Shown: positions 19,840-31,233, numbered from the stretch's first letter. The stretch is DNA of 38,295 nt from Nemertoderma westbladi (GCA_032718475.1 JAUCBJ010003280.1:1-38295), one strand, 5' to 3'. Translations and numbers: made by a program. Notes: a model not told the origin generated them from the sequence alone.

Positions 19840-22800
19840 CTAAGGCTCTAGTTCATGAAGGGCTTCGTAGCAGAAGGCCAATGAAGATTCGCGGTCATTC
19901 GATTCGAAGAAACTGCCTAATGAAGTGTAATCTAGGTGAGGGTATGAGTTTCGTAATGGGGTAAGCAAGTGACATGTTGTCACTACATGGGCTTTGGTTT
20001 GTACCACGCCGCACTTACAAATATGACATTCGGGAGGAATTCTCGACCATCTTCCGGTCTCAACAGCTAGGTGAGTGGCCATGAGACGGAAGCGAGTCCA
20101 CGCTTTCCTTTGGTGCTCCTTATGAATCGTGGCATAATTAGCTGAGTATATATTTGATGTATTCAGGCTGGGGTTGATCTCCTTGTAGACCTGCCTTCGT
20201 GTGGATTCGGTGTTGGAAATCACCTTTGAGAGGAGTCTGTTCCGGTCTGTTGTCAGGGTTTGATTTAATAATTTGACTAGCTCGTGCCCCATTGGGGTTC
20301 CAGAATCTCTTGCCAGGTTGATAGCGAGGACTAGAGGTGCGTGGATATCGGGTTGAGCCATTATAGAGCGAAGGAACTTCTGTTGTTTGCTCACGATTAA
20401 ATCTTCGGGAGATGAGAGGTCGGTTTCAATAAGCAGGATGTCGTGACATGTCTGCTGTCTGACTCCGATGGCTGACTTCAGTAGACAGAAAAACTGTTTT
20501 GCGATGGGGGCGATATTGGCACCGATCCAAGTCTCACAACTGTACATTATGGATGACAAAACAGCGGTGTGGAAAACTTTCATCTTAAGTTGTATCGGGC
20601 TGTCTGTGTGCTTTCCTAAGAATGCATAAAATTTGGCTACTTATTTCTCCTTATCTTTCGCGTGCTGTTTGACACAATTGTTCACACCATCGGATTGGCA
20701 TACGGGGTATCCGAGGTAAACGTAACTCTCACAGTTTTTGACAAATAGTCTAGCGTCGGTCGTGCAGAGTATAAAATCGGATTTGTCGGGTGTGTTGCCG
20801 TTAATAACTATAAATTTCGTTTTTTTTTCATTGATTTTCATATCGAAATCGATGCAAAAATCATTTAGGATTTCTAGTTTCTCGTAGCAGCGGTTTCGAG
20901 AGGTTGCGAGTATTACTAAATCGTCCATTAGAAGCAAAGCGTGAAGGGTCTTCAGGAAGCTGTCATCAAGGCACAGCTTTAGGCGGCGTAATAAGGGATT
21001 TATGTAGAGCGTGAATAAGGGACAACTTCCAGGTGCCCCCTGGAGGACACCACGGGATGTTACAAATACGCAACTATTCCCAATTATGCATTTAGTGCAG
21101 CCATAGAGTGCTATAAGAGCCCGGAGCATGATGCCTCCACAACCCATCGACTTCAATAGCTCGAAGAGCTTCAAGCGATTAACGCTATCGTAAGCGGTTG
21201 AAAAGTCTACAAATATGAGGAACAACTTTTGCTTATTTTTCCTTGCATAGTCTATAAGTAGGTTTAATGTAAGGATATGTTCGTTACACGACCTCTGTGG
21301 CTGAGCACCAGCTTGCTCCGCATCGAGTCTGGCCCACTTACACAATCGAAGACACAGTAGTGAGTCGTACAACTTCGTGATCGCGTTTATAATCGAAATA
21401 CCTCTGTAATTTGAGCATAACGACCGGAACCCGCGCTTAAACACGGATACTAACCGGCTAATGCCCCACGGAACAGGGAAGTCACCACCCAGGAATATTG
21501 AATTTAGTAGAAATACAAGGAAGCAGAACCAGTTAACTGGGAGGAATTTCAAGATTCCGGGGGAAACTCCATCGGGGCCTGCTGCCTTGTTGGGTTTAAG
21601 ATTTTCTAACCCTTCGTGCACTTCTTCAGCCGTGAATGGGGAATCTAGAACAGGAATAAAAGGACAATCATTGGTTGGGATCTCCTCGATAAGGGGGTCG
21701 TTTCTGTGAAATGGGTCTAAGAGTGAACTGTAATGTTTGGTGAAATCTTCTTCACTAGGCGTATCAGCGTTTGCGGCGCTAGGTGCAGGGTCGAGACTAC
21801 CACGCCAGTTAATGCGACGCCAGATGGCGCTGCTATCACCAGAATTGAGAAGACTGTCCCACGCGGCTGCATCTGGTATATTACTCGGTAAGGTGCGGGA
21901 GGCCGGGTTTTTTAAATGTTTTGTTTTTACAAATTTTGCAGTCTTGTATACTGTCTCTATAAAAATCGGGACTAAGACTCGGGAGCGTCTAGATGATATG
22001 TAAGTGCGTCATCAGGCAATGGGGTGGATTCCAGGAGGGATTCGAATCTCGCACCAGCCGATGGCTGTATTTTTATGGGTCTAGATATGACACCGTGCGG
22101 GGGGGGTACGTTCTAAACTGCTATAATCACCTAGTAAGCATGAACGGTGCAGGAGGTAACTCACTGGGTTTTGTTGTTTTAGACTCAAACATAGAAATAT
22201 TGGACAGTGATCTGAGGGTAGATTTTCGTAATATACACCAAAATCTAGTATTTTGGAAGCGATATTGGGTGACACGATCGCACGGTCAATCTCAGAGATA
22301 AGTTTCCCTTTGCGTTTAAATGTTATGCCACCACTGAATTTGCGGTTATTAATGATGCTGTGGCTAACGTTAAATAGATTAGAATCTGCCAGGAATTGGG
22401 TTAGACGTCTGCCATGTTGGTTTACCATGAGGTCGATGGGTTCAGTATTAATGCACATATCGGATGTTTTAGTAATTAATAAGCGACCAACGCGGGAGTT
22501 TAAATCTCCTAAAATCACGATACTACGGTGCGGGGGCAAATCCATAGAGATACTTTGAAGTTCTGCACATGACGCAGGATTATAGTAACGTGAGTCGAGG
22601 GGGGTTATATAAGCACAAACAAAGACAATACAAGGTAGCTGTTCTAGGGTGAACCAAAAAATATCAGAAATGGTAAAATTAGACGATGATATAGTAAAAT
22701 GTGAACCCTTATTAATAAGGACGGCTATACCGCCGCGATGAGAATGTTCACTAGGACAATATAGCACATCAAATCCAGGGACAGTAAACGAATATGAGTA

Positions 22801-22990
22801 TTTAACTTCTTGTAGTAAAATTAAATCGTACTGTATAAACAAGTTATTAACGTTTTTGAGTAAGTATTTCTCGGCTAAACCGCCGCAGTTCCATGATAGA
22901 AGTTTTATCGGACTAATGGGGATCCTGTGGCGACCTAAAAAAGTGGGTTGAACTTGTCTATAACGGTACCGTTCCGAGTTACGGTGCGGG
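19840..22990 (-). pseudogene. LINE B ORF2: endonuclease, reverse transcriptase, C-terminal zinc finger (broken)
   Basis: The endonuclease reads KLLSWNCGGLAE, LLQEVKYS, ILGDLNSRVG and LPSDHCP between about 22905 and 22150. The linker is frameshifted (about 22150-21621). The RT (21621-20641) has KPNKAAGPDGVSPGILKF, motif A FVDFSTAYDSVN, motif B GVLQGAPGSCP and motif C LLLMDDLVIL. The last has MDD where most LINEs have F/YADD, which may be normal for this family. A frameshift near 20645 separates the RT from the thumb/C-terminal frame (20583-19840), which resumes as VAKFYAFLGKH. That part has a Cys/His cluster of the CHIC-C...H-x4-C type at about residues 185-205 of the last frame. At least two frameshifts make it inactive. 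Confidence 0.85.
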
Positions 22991-23483
22991 ACTTCCGGTC
23001 AAAGACTATGTTAGCGCCAACATTTTCTGCTTTGGCCTTCTCGTCTCTCTCTACTCTTTGGAGGCGACCCAGCTCTCGATATATGCTGGGATGGGTGTCT
23101 GGCTTTAGGTATATCTTGTTGAATGGTTCGTCGGATTGTTTAAGATTCTTAGCGGAAGTAAGGAAGACACGGCGTGCTGGTGCAGAATTATTAAGCGTAA
23201 TTAAAAGTGGGCGGGAACGGTTGGTATCGGCTGGGGGGTTAGCCCCTAAACGTTTTACAGAGAAGCCCTCAGTAGACACATTAACACCAATCTTCTTAAA
23301 AATTTATTCACATTTATCTTCGTCGTTTGTTTTCCTGGCAAAGTTACCTTCAGATACGCCTGTACAGATCAAGTTATTTGAGCGAGCATTACGATCGATA
23401 GATTCGGCATAGCTAAGAACATTGCTAACAGTGTCACGTAACATGAGGTTTTCAGTCTCCAGGGCGTTAATGCGCTGGCGCTT
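22938..23483 (-). pseudogene. LINE B ORF1: L1-like coiled-coil/RRM protein, 5'-truncated with a stop
   Basis: The minus frame starts within a coiled-coil (RQRINALETENLMLRDTV), then SNNLICTGVSEG, the type of segment that opens the RRM of L1-like ORF1 proteins. A TAA interrupts the frame near 23308. It continues with FKKIGVNVSTEGFSVKRLG, RPLLITL, RRVFLTSAKNLK and IYLKPDTHPS, ending at FNPLF-stop (22940-22938). These proteins bind the element RNA. The ORF2 frame overlaps the end of ORF1 by about 70 bases in the -1 frame, at a run of six T. Confidence 0.75.
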
Positions 23484-23558
23484 TAATTTTCATATAGACA
23501 ATTTGTCAAATATTTTATGTTCGTCGAATTGGGCAGTTGTTTAGATGGTAGAGTAATA
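23484..23558 (+). pseudogene. LINE A, segment 2
   Basis: This short piece reads FHIDNLSNIL and, after a one-base shift, LGSCLDGRVI. It is the region that follows RT motif B in CR1/L2-like LINEs and the direct continuation of segment 1. It is lost at the LINE C junction about 23559. Confidence 0.65.
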
Positions 23559-23827
23559 ATGATGGTAGAGACCTGGACACTGACTAAATCACTTGAACAA
23601 CGAATTGATGGTTGCTACACAAGACTACTAAGGGCAGCCCTAAACATCAGCTGGAGACAACACATGACAAACGCCGAGCTTTATGGTACAATACCACCTG
23701 TATCAACCACCCTCCGTGAATGCAATTTAAGATTCAGTGGGCACTGCTGGCGAAGTAAAGACGAGGTCATACCAGATCTACTTCTCTGGCAACCAACTCA
23801 TGGAAAGCGTAGTCGTGGACGACCGGC

Positions 23828-26024
23828 TGATAAACAAACTACCCCGGCCTAACCAATAAAGACACAAAGACTGCTCTATTATTAAACAGGGTAATCAGGA
23901 GCGTGTAATTGCTAATGTAGGGCTGCTAAATACAAAACCGCTACTCACCGTTGGATGGCGCTAACCTGCCGTCCGCTAATATATTTCCCTAATTTTCTAC
24001 CGCTCCTGCTAATTTCTTGTTCCTTTCTCTACCGATTACTCGATAGAGAGCTAACTGTTCGAATATATGAGCCACGCGGGAATAACCAAAACAACAAACC
24101 CGAATCGGCTCCCTAAGCTGACTTAAAACGAGTGTGAGAGATTTTACACTCAGAGTGTATTTTTACGGCCTAATTTTACTGTAAAACGCGTTAATAATTA
24201 CGTCTTTTCTAATCGCAAAAACTGGGGTTCCCTAACGGGATGTGTGAATGTGAGAATATTTAAATAATCAAAATTTCTGGTACATTGTTTTTTAGGGCTA
24301 ATACCTGCTGTGGGACTAAACTTATCAGCGGCTGGCTTTAGGCCAGCAATTTACTAATGCGTGCTATATACTGTATACTATGATGTGACTGATTGTCCGC
24401 TAATTCAAATAACCACCCAGCGTGAATAGTATACGGTACTCTAAATTATTACCTTAACTACTCTCCGCTATGCTGCGTACAAATTCTTAATTTTACTAGT
24501 TAATTACAGTCACAAATATGTAACAGCATACTAATTACTAAGTATTCCAGAATGCGCAATTCTAATTTATTACGCAACTGGTTGTACTAGTAACAGTCTA
24601 AATACCGTATTATGTTCGACCTAATCAGTAATTATTTATAGTAACTAAGAAATAGAAATCAATCAAAGGGAAAGAGCACCTATCCAAGCATTCGTGATTT
24701 ATTAGGCACACTTTAATATCACACCAATCAGCGTAACAATCAATAGTTATACTTACCAATTATAGTTCTTAGCGCACAATTCTCAATCAACAGTCACAAC
24801 TCGCAATCTACAGTTCGCACGTAGTTTGCGACATAGTCTACAGTTTAGCTCGCAATGTAAAGCACACTGATCTCTCCCGGCTACATCTAGGCTTCCTAAC
24901 TAACCCAATTATTGTCCCCCTAATACTACAAAATAGAGACAAAACCTGGATCATCAGCCCCCAATTGCTGCACCAGCGAGCCCGACCCACTTTACACTGT
25001 AAACTTCCCAGCGGCAATAGTACTCCTGCCAGCATTGCCCGCCTTTGAATCCTCCGCACTCCCTTCGTCGCCAACCCCCCGATGCACCCTCCGCGCCTAC
25101 CAGTAACTTAGCTCTCCATCAGAATGAATAGCTACCGTAGCGGCACATGCAAATCACAAAGTCTGACAGTCTAAGAAATCCCATAGGATTATTGCATCGA
25201 AAGGAATCACATAGAACCATTTACTAAAGGATAGAAATCATAGTTCCAATTGTAATTGACAGTAATCATTGGGATTGATTGAGAAACACAAGCAAGAATT
25301 AACAGAAATTACAAATTAGCGAATCATTGCAAGAAACAATCAAAAGATCCAAACTACACAGCATTAATTATTACAACTAGTAACACACTAAAATAGGCTG
25401 CTGAGAGTAAGGGGTAACTGCAACTGGATACAGACACACCGGCAAAACGCCAATTTATAGGTGATTCATGGAGGATGATGCAATCGCTCTCTCATTGGCT
25501 CCCCAATCCGAGCTATAATTAGACCAACCTAGAAGCAGTTAGGCCAATAAGAAAGCCGGATTGTGAACCTCTCGCTCCTTGAAATCACAAATCGTTACCA
25601 TATAAGGTAATTTTGCCGACGCTTAATTTAGCGGTACTAATAACATGATGCACAATGGTTAATTTAGCGCAATTATAAAGAAAATTAAGACCAATGTAAG
25701 CTAGCCCTGTTGAGGCTAATAACAGCAAGCTTAAATCCAGGGTCCAACAAACTTGCTACCCTGGAACTATCTACTTATATCCTATTACAAAATTACATAG
25801 GTAGGGCTACATACTATACAAAATAGGTAAAGTCAAATATATGGGCGTTTTATTTTCCTTATCTAAAATGTCATTGCGCGTTATCATGTCTTATCTAAAT
25901 AATTATATTGCATAACGGACTAATACATTATACTATATAACGGACTAATATATTATACTGTATAACTGCTAATATATGTACAGTATAACGGACTAATATA
26001 TGTACAGCGCCATATACCGTAACA
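23828..26024. mobile_element. 2.2-kb TG...CA element with 5-bp TSD (solo LTR-like)
   Basis: The sequence begins TGATAAACAAACTACC and ends ATACCGTAACA. It is flanked by identical CCGGC at 23823-23827 and 26025-26029. Removing it together with one CCGGC restores the LINE C reading frame, so both borders are fixed to the base. TG...CA ends and a 5-bp duplication are the signature of LTR-retrotransposon integration. No gag, pol or internal direct repeat is seen, so a large solo LTR or a non-autonomous LTR derivative is most likely. The right part carries a diverged tandem array with AACGGACTAATATAT-like units (25914-26000). It bears no visible similarity to the flanks of the Gypsy relic. Confidence 0.85.
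25914..26006. repeat. Short tandem repeats near the right end of the TG...CA element
   Basis: Four diverged units with the pattern TAACGGACTAATA...TATACTGTA/TGTACAGTA follow one another. They are AT-rich and contain TATA-like stretches. A promoter role in an LTR is possible but unproven. Confidence 0.7.
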
Positions 26025-26198
26025 CCGGCCATAACATATATAGATCAACTTGAAAGGGATACTGAACTTGGGAGAAACGAAATTGCGACAACTATGGAGA
26101 ATCGGGAAGCCTGGAAGGATCTCATTACCACTGTCCGAGTTCGCTCGACCTAGTAGTAGTAGTAGTAGTAGTAGTAGAGTAATAAACCATTTAATTTA

Positions 26199-26454
26199 TT
26201 CATTTATTCATTTCAAGCAAAAAAGCAAACAGTCGGCCGAAGCCGGAGGCGACCCGAAGGCTCCTCTTTCGATAGCTGCCACCTGAGGGTAGGCGTGGGC
26301 GCTACTCCTATCCCAAGATTTGCTACCAGTATTTAACTGGTACTCATTTTATCGACCCCAGTGGAGGAAAGGCTGAGTGGACCCTGGCAGGGCTGAACAT
26401 ACAACCAATACAACCAACAGGCCCGGCGCTCAACCAACTGAGCTACCCCGCCTT
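26199..26454 (-). mobile_element. tRNA-derived SINE with 11-bp TSD
   Basis: Read on the minus strand, the element starts GGCGGGGTAGCTCAGTTGG, a tRNA-like 5' end with a clear A-box. A weaker B-box (GTATGTTCAGCCC) follows. The tRNA-unrelated body contains GGGTCGATAAAATGAGTACC, a block I recognise from several invertebrate SINE families. It ends in AAATGAAT-type tail repeats. A perfect direct repeat CATTTAATTTA flanks it at 26188-26198 and 26455-26465. It sits between the LINE C tail and LINE A segment 3. Confidence 0.85.
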
Positions 26455-26529
26455 CATTTAATTTAATTTAACTTTATTCATTTAATATAATGATATTTGT
26501 ATTATTACTATAAACCCTTGTGCATTACA

Positions 26530-26800
26530 GTCCTAAGTTAATATGTGTGTTCACTTTGCAAATGAGAATAGCATGAAGATCAATGCCAAGAAGTCGAAAT
26601 GCATGTTCTTCCTGAGTAAATCTAGAAAGCAATTTGTTCTGGCTTCCATAATAATAGATTATAATAGGTTACCTTACATTGATACTTTTAAGTACTTGGG
26701 ACTTGGGATAATTTCGTGAGACTTTTCAGATGATCTGGATATTTTTATCTCAAACGAGACTGTGTAGTACTTCTGCTATTTACAGTACACCTAGGCCTAA
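26530..26800 (+). pseudogene. LINE A, segment 3: RT thumb region
   Basis: The reading CVHFANENSMKINAKKSKCM, then YIDTFKYLG and FSDDLDIF, is the sequence after RT motif C in CR1/L2-like LINEs. It continues segments 1 and 2 in the same orientation. Motif C itself is missing. Stops occur at the end (about 26720, 26770). The piece fades into the Gypsy relic. Confidence 0.7.
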
Positions 26801-26867
26801 TGCTTGGTTTGTTCTATTTCCATACTTATATCTACATCATTAATATACGTCATACTAAGTTCACCAA

Positions 26868-29800
26868 ACCCCCCTACTCATATACGTCATGGCGCAGTGC
26901 TTCCGAACACGCCGATAAACTGGACCTACGAACTCCTACTATTCCCCATTAACAACATGGTGACAGATCCACGCAACCCCCACACATTCATCCTGCGAAG
27001 CTCCCCGCCCGCCTTCGACATCGAGTCGGAGAAGGCAACGTGGGACCTCTGGAAGGATGAATGGGACGCCTTCCTCGCCACATCGGGACTCCTCAACCTG
27101 TTCACCTCCGACCCGGCGAATCCCCCGGATGCTGCCGTCACCAACGACCTATGTCGATCCACCCTCTGTCTACGTCGCGCCGCGCTCACTACGGCGTTCT
27201 CTCGCGCCACTAACGCGGTAGTAAAGGGGTTCGCCCTTACTACCGAACAAAACGCGAACTCGGAGGACGTCATCGATCAGTTGGGGCGGCACATCGACGG
27301 CGGGACCAACCGACGGGTTTACCGGCAGCAGTTGGCCCGACGTCACCGCCTCCCCGAGGAGAGTCTGGAGTCCTTCCTCGTCGCCCTCCGGGACCTGGCC
27401 GCCAAGTGCGACTTCGCCGCGCTCGCCACTAAGGAGGCCCACCAAGAGGACTGCCTCCTGGACCAGTTCACTGCGGGATTCGGCGACAAAGAAGTTACAG
27501 AGCAACTCCTCCGTCTCCCCAACGACTGTTCCCTCGGCGACGCACTGCGGCTCGCCCAAGCCGTCTGGGCAGCGCGCAAGGACGCCGCATCGCTCGCCCT
27601 GCCCTCGAACCCCGCCGCCGCCGTCACCTGCGTTACAGCCGCACCCCGGCGCTACCAACAGGGCCCGGTCCACGAGGAGCAACAACCGAAGTCATCCTCC
27701 AAGTGCCCTCAGTGCGGTTACCCCCCACACCAGGCCGGCAAACGTTGTCCGGGCGCTACGGCCCGTTGCCGCCACTGCAACCAAGTCGGCCACTACGACC
27801 GAATGTGCCGCAGCCGCCCAACGTCGAACCCACGGACTAACTACACCACCCAGGAACCCGACAACGGACGGGACGACCACGAGTCCGCCCACAACGCCCT
27901 GGTCTGGTCCACGATCCTGGACGGACTTGACCTGGACTCCATCCCGGACGTCTCGGCCACGGAGAGACTCGAGTCCCTCGAAACCGTGACCATCAGCTTC
28001 CAGGTCACCAAGGACCCGACCCGCGGTATCCCGGAGCTGCAGTTCCTCCCGGACTCCGGAGCCAACGTGACCACCATCTACAGGGCGTTCGGAGGCCGCC
28101 ACCCCGACGGCCAACCGATGACGAGCCACAAGGACTCCGAGACCCCGCTGGCACCCCGCCTCGCCAATGGGAGCCGCCTCGGGTGGTCCTTTAAGGGGAT
28201 ATTTAACGCCACCCTCCAGTGCACCGCCCTCGGAACTGTGTGCACCACCGACCTATGGGTGCTCGACGGGTTGCAACAGCCCCTCCTCTCCCGAAGGGTG
28301 TGTTTCACCCTGGGAGTACTGCGGAGTCCGATACTCCGCAGTGGCAACTTGGCGGCAATTACGAACCACATGGTTATAGAACAAACCAAGCCAATCACGC
28401 CGCCGCCACCCACCGATGCCCAGCCACCAGTCCCGGTTGGGCCACCCAAACCCAACGCCAACACACCGTCACCCCCACCGGGCGCTCCGGCACCCCCAGT
28501 AGCATCCGCCCACTCCGACTGGGAAGCCCTACACCGCCGTTTCCCCCGCCCACTGTCAGGGCAGTGCCGAGTCATGGCGGGAGGGGAACTCACCATCAAC
28601 CTCACCCCCGGCGCCCAGCCCAACCAGTCCTATACGAACCGCTCCATCCCTGTCAACCTGGAGGCCGCGTTCAACCGGGAACTCGACGACCAGATCGCCA
28701 TGGGAATCCTGGAGCCCGCCGGGGACGAGAACAACCCGGGCGAGTGGCTCAGCCCGATGGTCGTTATGCGGAAGAAAAGTGACCCCAACAAAGTCCGCAT
28801 AACGGTTGATTTACGCAAACTTAATAAAGCCACAGTTCGCCCCAACTACTTCTCCCCCTCTCCGTTCCACGTCATCTCGAGAATTCCCACCTCGGCCCGC
28901 TACTTCACCGTTCTCGACGGTCTTAAAGGGTTTCACCAGGTGGGCCTCGACCTCGCCAGCCGCGCAGCCCACGCGGCCGCTTCCGCTACCGGTGGATGCC
29001 CATGGGGTGGCACGGCAGCTCCGATGTGTTTAACGCGAGGATGGCACGCGCTCTCAGCGGAGTCCCCAACATCGGGCGGATAGTGGAGGATGTCATCATC
29101 CACACTGACACGGCCGAGGAACACCCGGAGGCCATCGCCCGCGTCCTCGCAGCCTGCGACACCGCCAAAGTATCGCTGAACACCGACAAAGACCAGTACT
29201 GCCTCCCCGAGGTCCGGTTAGGGGGCTACCTCGTCAGTCACGGGCACTACCGGATCGATCCGGCCCTCACCGACGACCTCCGCCACTTCCCGGCCCCAAC
29301 TAACCGCCGCGAACTCCGTTCCTTCCTGGGCCTCGCCCAACAGTTGGGAAACTCGACTCCCGAGATCTCCCAACTCGTCGACCCCCTCCGCAGTCTCAAC
29401 ACGGACAGGGCCGCCTGGGTTTGGCTTCCGCAGCACCAGAATGCGTTCGAGGCAACCCGGACCGCGCTGTCGAGTCCACTATACCTCTCAGGTTTCCACC
29501 CCGACAGGCGGACTGAACTACTGACTGACGCCTCGCACCTCCACGGCCTCGGCTTCCTCCTCCGGCAGTGGGACCCGGCCCCAAACCGATGGCTCACCAT
29601 CCAGTGCGGCTCCCGAACACTCGCCAAACACGAGGCGAACTGGTCCGGGATGGCCGAGCTGGAGGCCCTCGGGGCGGCCTGGGCGGCTCATAAATGCCGC
29701 TACTTTCTACATGGGCTGAACCACTTCGAACTAGTCACCGACTGCAGCCCCTTAATACCCATCCTAAATGACAGGCGACTCGACCAAGTCACCAACGATC

Positions 29801-31233
29801 GGCTACTAAAGCTGAAGACGGCTCTCTCGCGGTTTAACTTTACCGCGCGCCACCAGAAGGGGGCCCGCCACCTCGTCGCCGACGCGTTCTCCTGCTGCCC
29901 ACGCAAAAAACCCACTCCGGACGACTTCATCCTCGCAGCCGAAGATAACAACGACCGCGAGTTTATTGTCTCCGCTGCTCTCGCCGAGTCCATTCCGACG
30001 ATCGACGACCGCGATGCCCGCCTCCAGGAGATCCGTACAGCCGGTGCCGTCGACCCGATATACGTGGCGCTCCTCGCCACGATCCGGGACGGCTGGCCGA
30101 CGTCCCGCCACAACGTGGCTAACGACGACATGTGGCCCTACTTCCAGCACCGCACGGAACTGATGGTCCATGATGGAGTAATCCTTTGTGGGCCGCAGAT
30201 CTACATCCCGGGGGCGCTACGGCCCAACACCCTCCGACTGCTCCACGCCGCCCACCAGGGACTCAATAAAACCCTGGAACGCGCGACCCGGTCGGTCTGG
30301 TGGCCTACGATATCGAACGACATCGCTGTCGCCATCGAACGCTGCCAGTCCTGCCAGTCGTCCCTGCCCTCCCACGCACCGGAACCCCTCCAACGGAACC
30401 CCGAGGCCACCCGCCCATTCCAGAGGATCCACGCCGACCTGTTCGTCGTCGACAGCACCAACTACATGGTCGCTACTGACGAATATACCGGCTGGCCCAC
30501 GTTGTTCCTCCTCGGTTCCGATACGACATCCGCTGCCATCATCCGTAACCTCCGGCTCCTGTTCCTCGCCACAGCAGTCCCCCTGGAGTTCCACCCAGAT
30601 GGCGGCCCACAGTTCGTATCCGAGGCCGTGAAGAACTTCGTCAACAACTGGGGGGTTCACTTAAACCCGTCGTCGCCCCACCTACCCCGCACAAACGGCC
30701 ACGGCGAAGCCGCCGTCAAGGCGATGAAGCGACTCGTCCGGGGCACCAACCACGACGTTGACCTTATAGCCCAGGGTATACTCGCGTTCCGCAACACCCC
30801 ACGATATGGAGGGCGCTCACCTGCGGAACTCCTCTACGGACGCAATATCCGGGAAGCTTTGCCCGCCCACTTCAACTCATTCGACCCCAAGTGGAGGAAG
30901 AGCTTCCAGGAACTCGACGAGGTTGCCGAACAGACTAAAAGCAACCTCCGCGCAGCCTACGACCTCCGCACCCGCCCCCTCCATGTCATACCCATAGGGA
31001 CACCCGTCCTCGTCCAGGACGCTACCACCAAGCGTTGGACGGGACGAGGCGTGGTCGTCGAGGCGCTGGCGAACCACGACTACATGGTCCGCCAGGAGAG
31101 TGGACGCGTCCTGCGGCGCAACCACGTCTTCCTCCGCCCACGCACCGCCTCGGAAGGTGGACAACCCACTCCCACCCCGATCCTACCCAGCCCTCCCCCG
31201 GTTATCCCGCAAATCGCTCCGCCCGCTGCATTC
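26868..31233 (+). mobile_element. GC-rich Ty3/Gypsy retrotransposon relic without recognisable LTRs
   Basis: Base composition changes sharply at about 26868 to roughly 60 percent GC by eye and returns to AT-rich at the fold-back element at 31234. Surrounding DNA is around 35 percent. The whole block codes for gag and pol. I could not find matching LTRs on the two sides. A TGGCGCAGTGCTTCCGAA after CA at about 26889-26908 could be a primer-binding site, but this is weak. The right end is cut by the 31234-31434 element. Confidence 0.85.
26957..31233 (+). pseudogene. Gypsy gag-pol polyprotein, frameshifted
   Basis: From the ATG at 26957 the first frame holds a gag-like region, Cys/His clusters ending in CRHCNQVGHYDRMC (about 27760-27805; C-x2-C-x4-H-x4-C), an aspartic protease motif DSGAN (about 28051) and the start of the RT (VRITVDLRKLNKA, then FTVLDGLKGFHQVGLDL). 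A small deletion near 28950 shifts the frame. The second frame carries RT MPMGWHGSSDVFNARM, a catalytic motif IVEDV (Glu at 29086-29088 where Asp is expected) and RNase H (LTDAS, VTDCS, VADAFS). The integrase follows with a His/Cys finger (LHAAH...CQSC), D-D-E core residues (HADLF, HPDGG, GHGEAAVKAM) and a GPY/F-like end. It resembles an invertebrate clade with a non-YxDD RT. Frameshift and Glu substitution indicate an inactive copy. Confidence 0.88.

Larger units (their letters stand above)
19116..23483 (-). mobile_element. LINE B: two-ORF non-LTR element inserted into LINE A
   Basis: The minus-strand element has, 5' to 3', an L1-like ORF1 (from 23483), ORF2 with endonuclease, RT and a C-terminal Cys/His finger (22990-19840), a repetitive 3' UTR and a tail of AAAT units at about 19135-19112. 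It is 5'-truncated inside ORF1. LINE A coding sequence flanks both sides and continues across the insertion (SSILF before; NFHIDNLSNIL after). Exact TSDs are blurred by the T-rich tail. It is the one large element in the astacin intron that lies in the same orientation as the host gene. Confidence 0.85.
23559..26177 (+). mobile_element. LINE C: 5'-truncated RTE-like 3' end, interrupted by a 2.2-kb insertion
   Basis: The coding end begins at ETWTLTKSLEQRIDGCYTRL (about 23569), the post-RT region of RTE/CR1-like LINEs, and runs to RGRPA at 23827. It resumes in frame after the insertion as TYIDQLERDTELGRNEIA, then MENREAWKDLI and RVRST. The stop codon (26151-26153) is the first TAG of a (TAG)n tail, so there is no separate 3' UTR. 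The RGRPA...DTEL...M-x-NREAW order parallels the C-terminus of the LINE at 4324-8150, but the two are clearly different families. Confidence 0.8.

Noticed and set aside
22948-23412. 154-codon plus-strand ORF
   Set aside because: It is the antisense shadow of LINE B ORF1, which has clear coiled-coil and RRM-type motifs on the minus strand.
26868-31233. Bacterial contamination or a bacterial island, suggested by high GC and long ORFs
   Set aside because: The ORFs carry gag zinc-knuckle, protease, RT, RNase H and integrase motifs of a Ty3/Gypsy retroelement, and the block sits among eukaryotic repeats.
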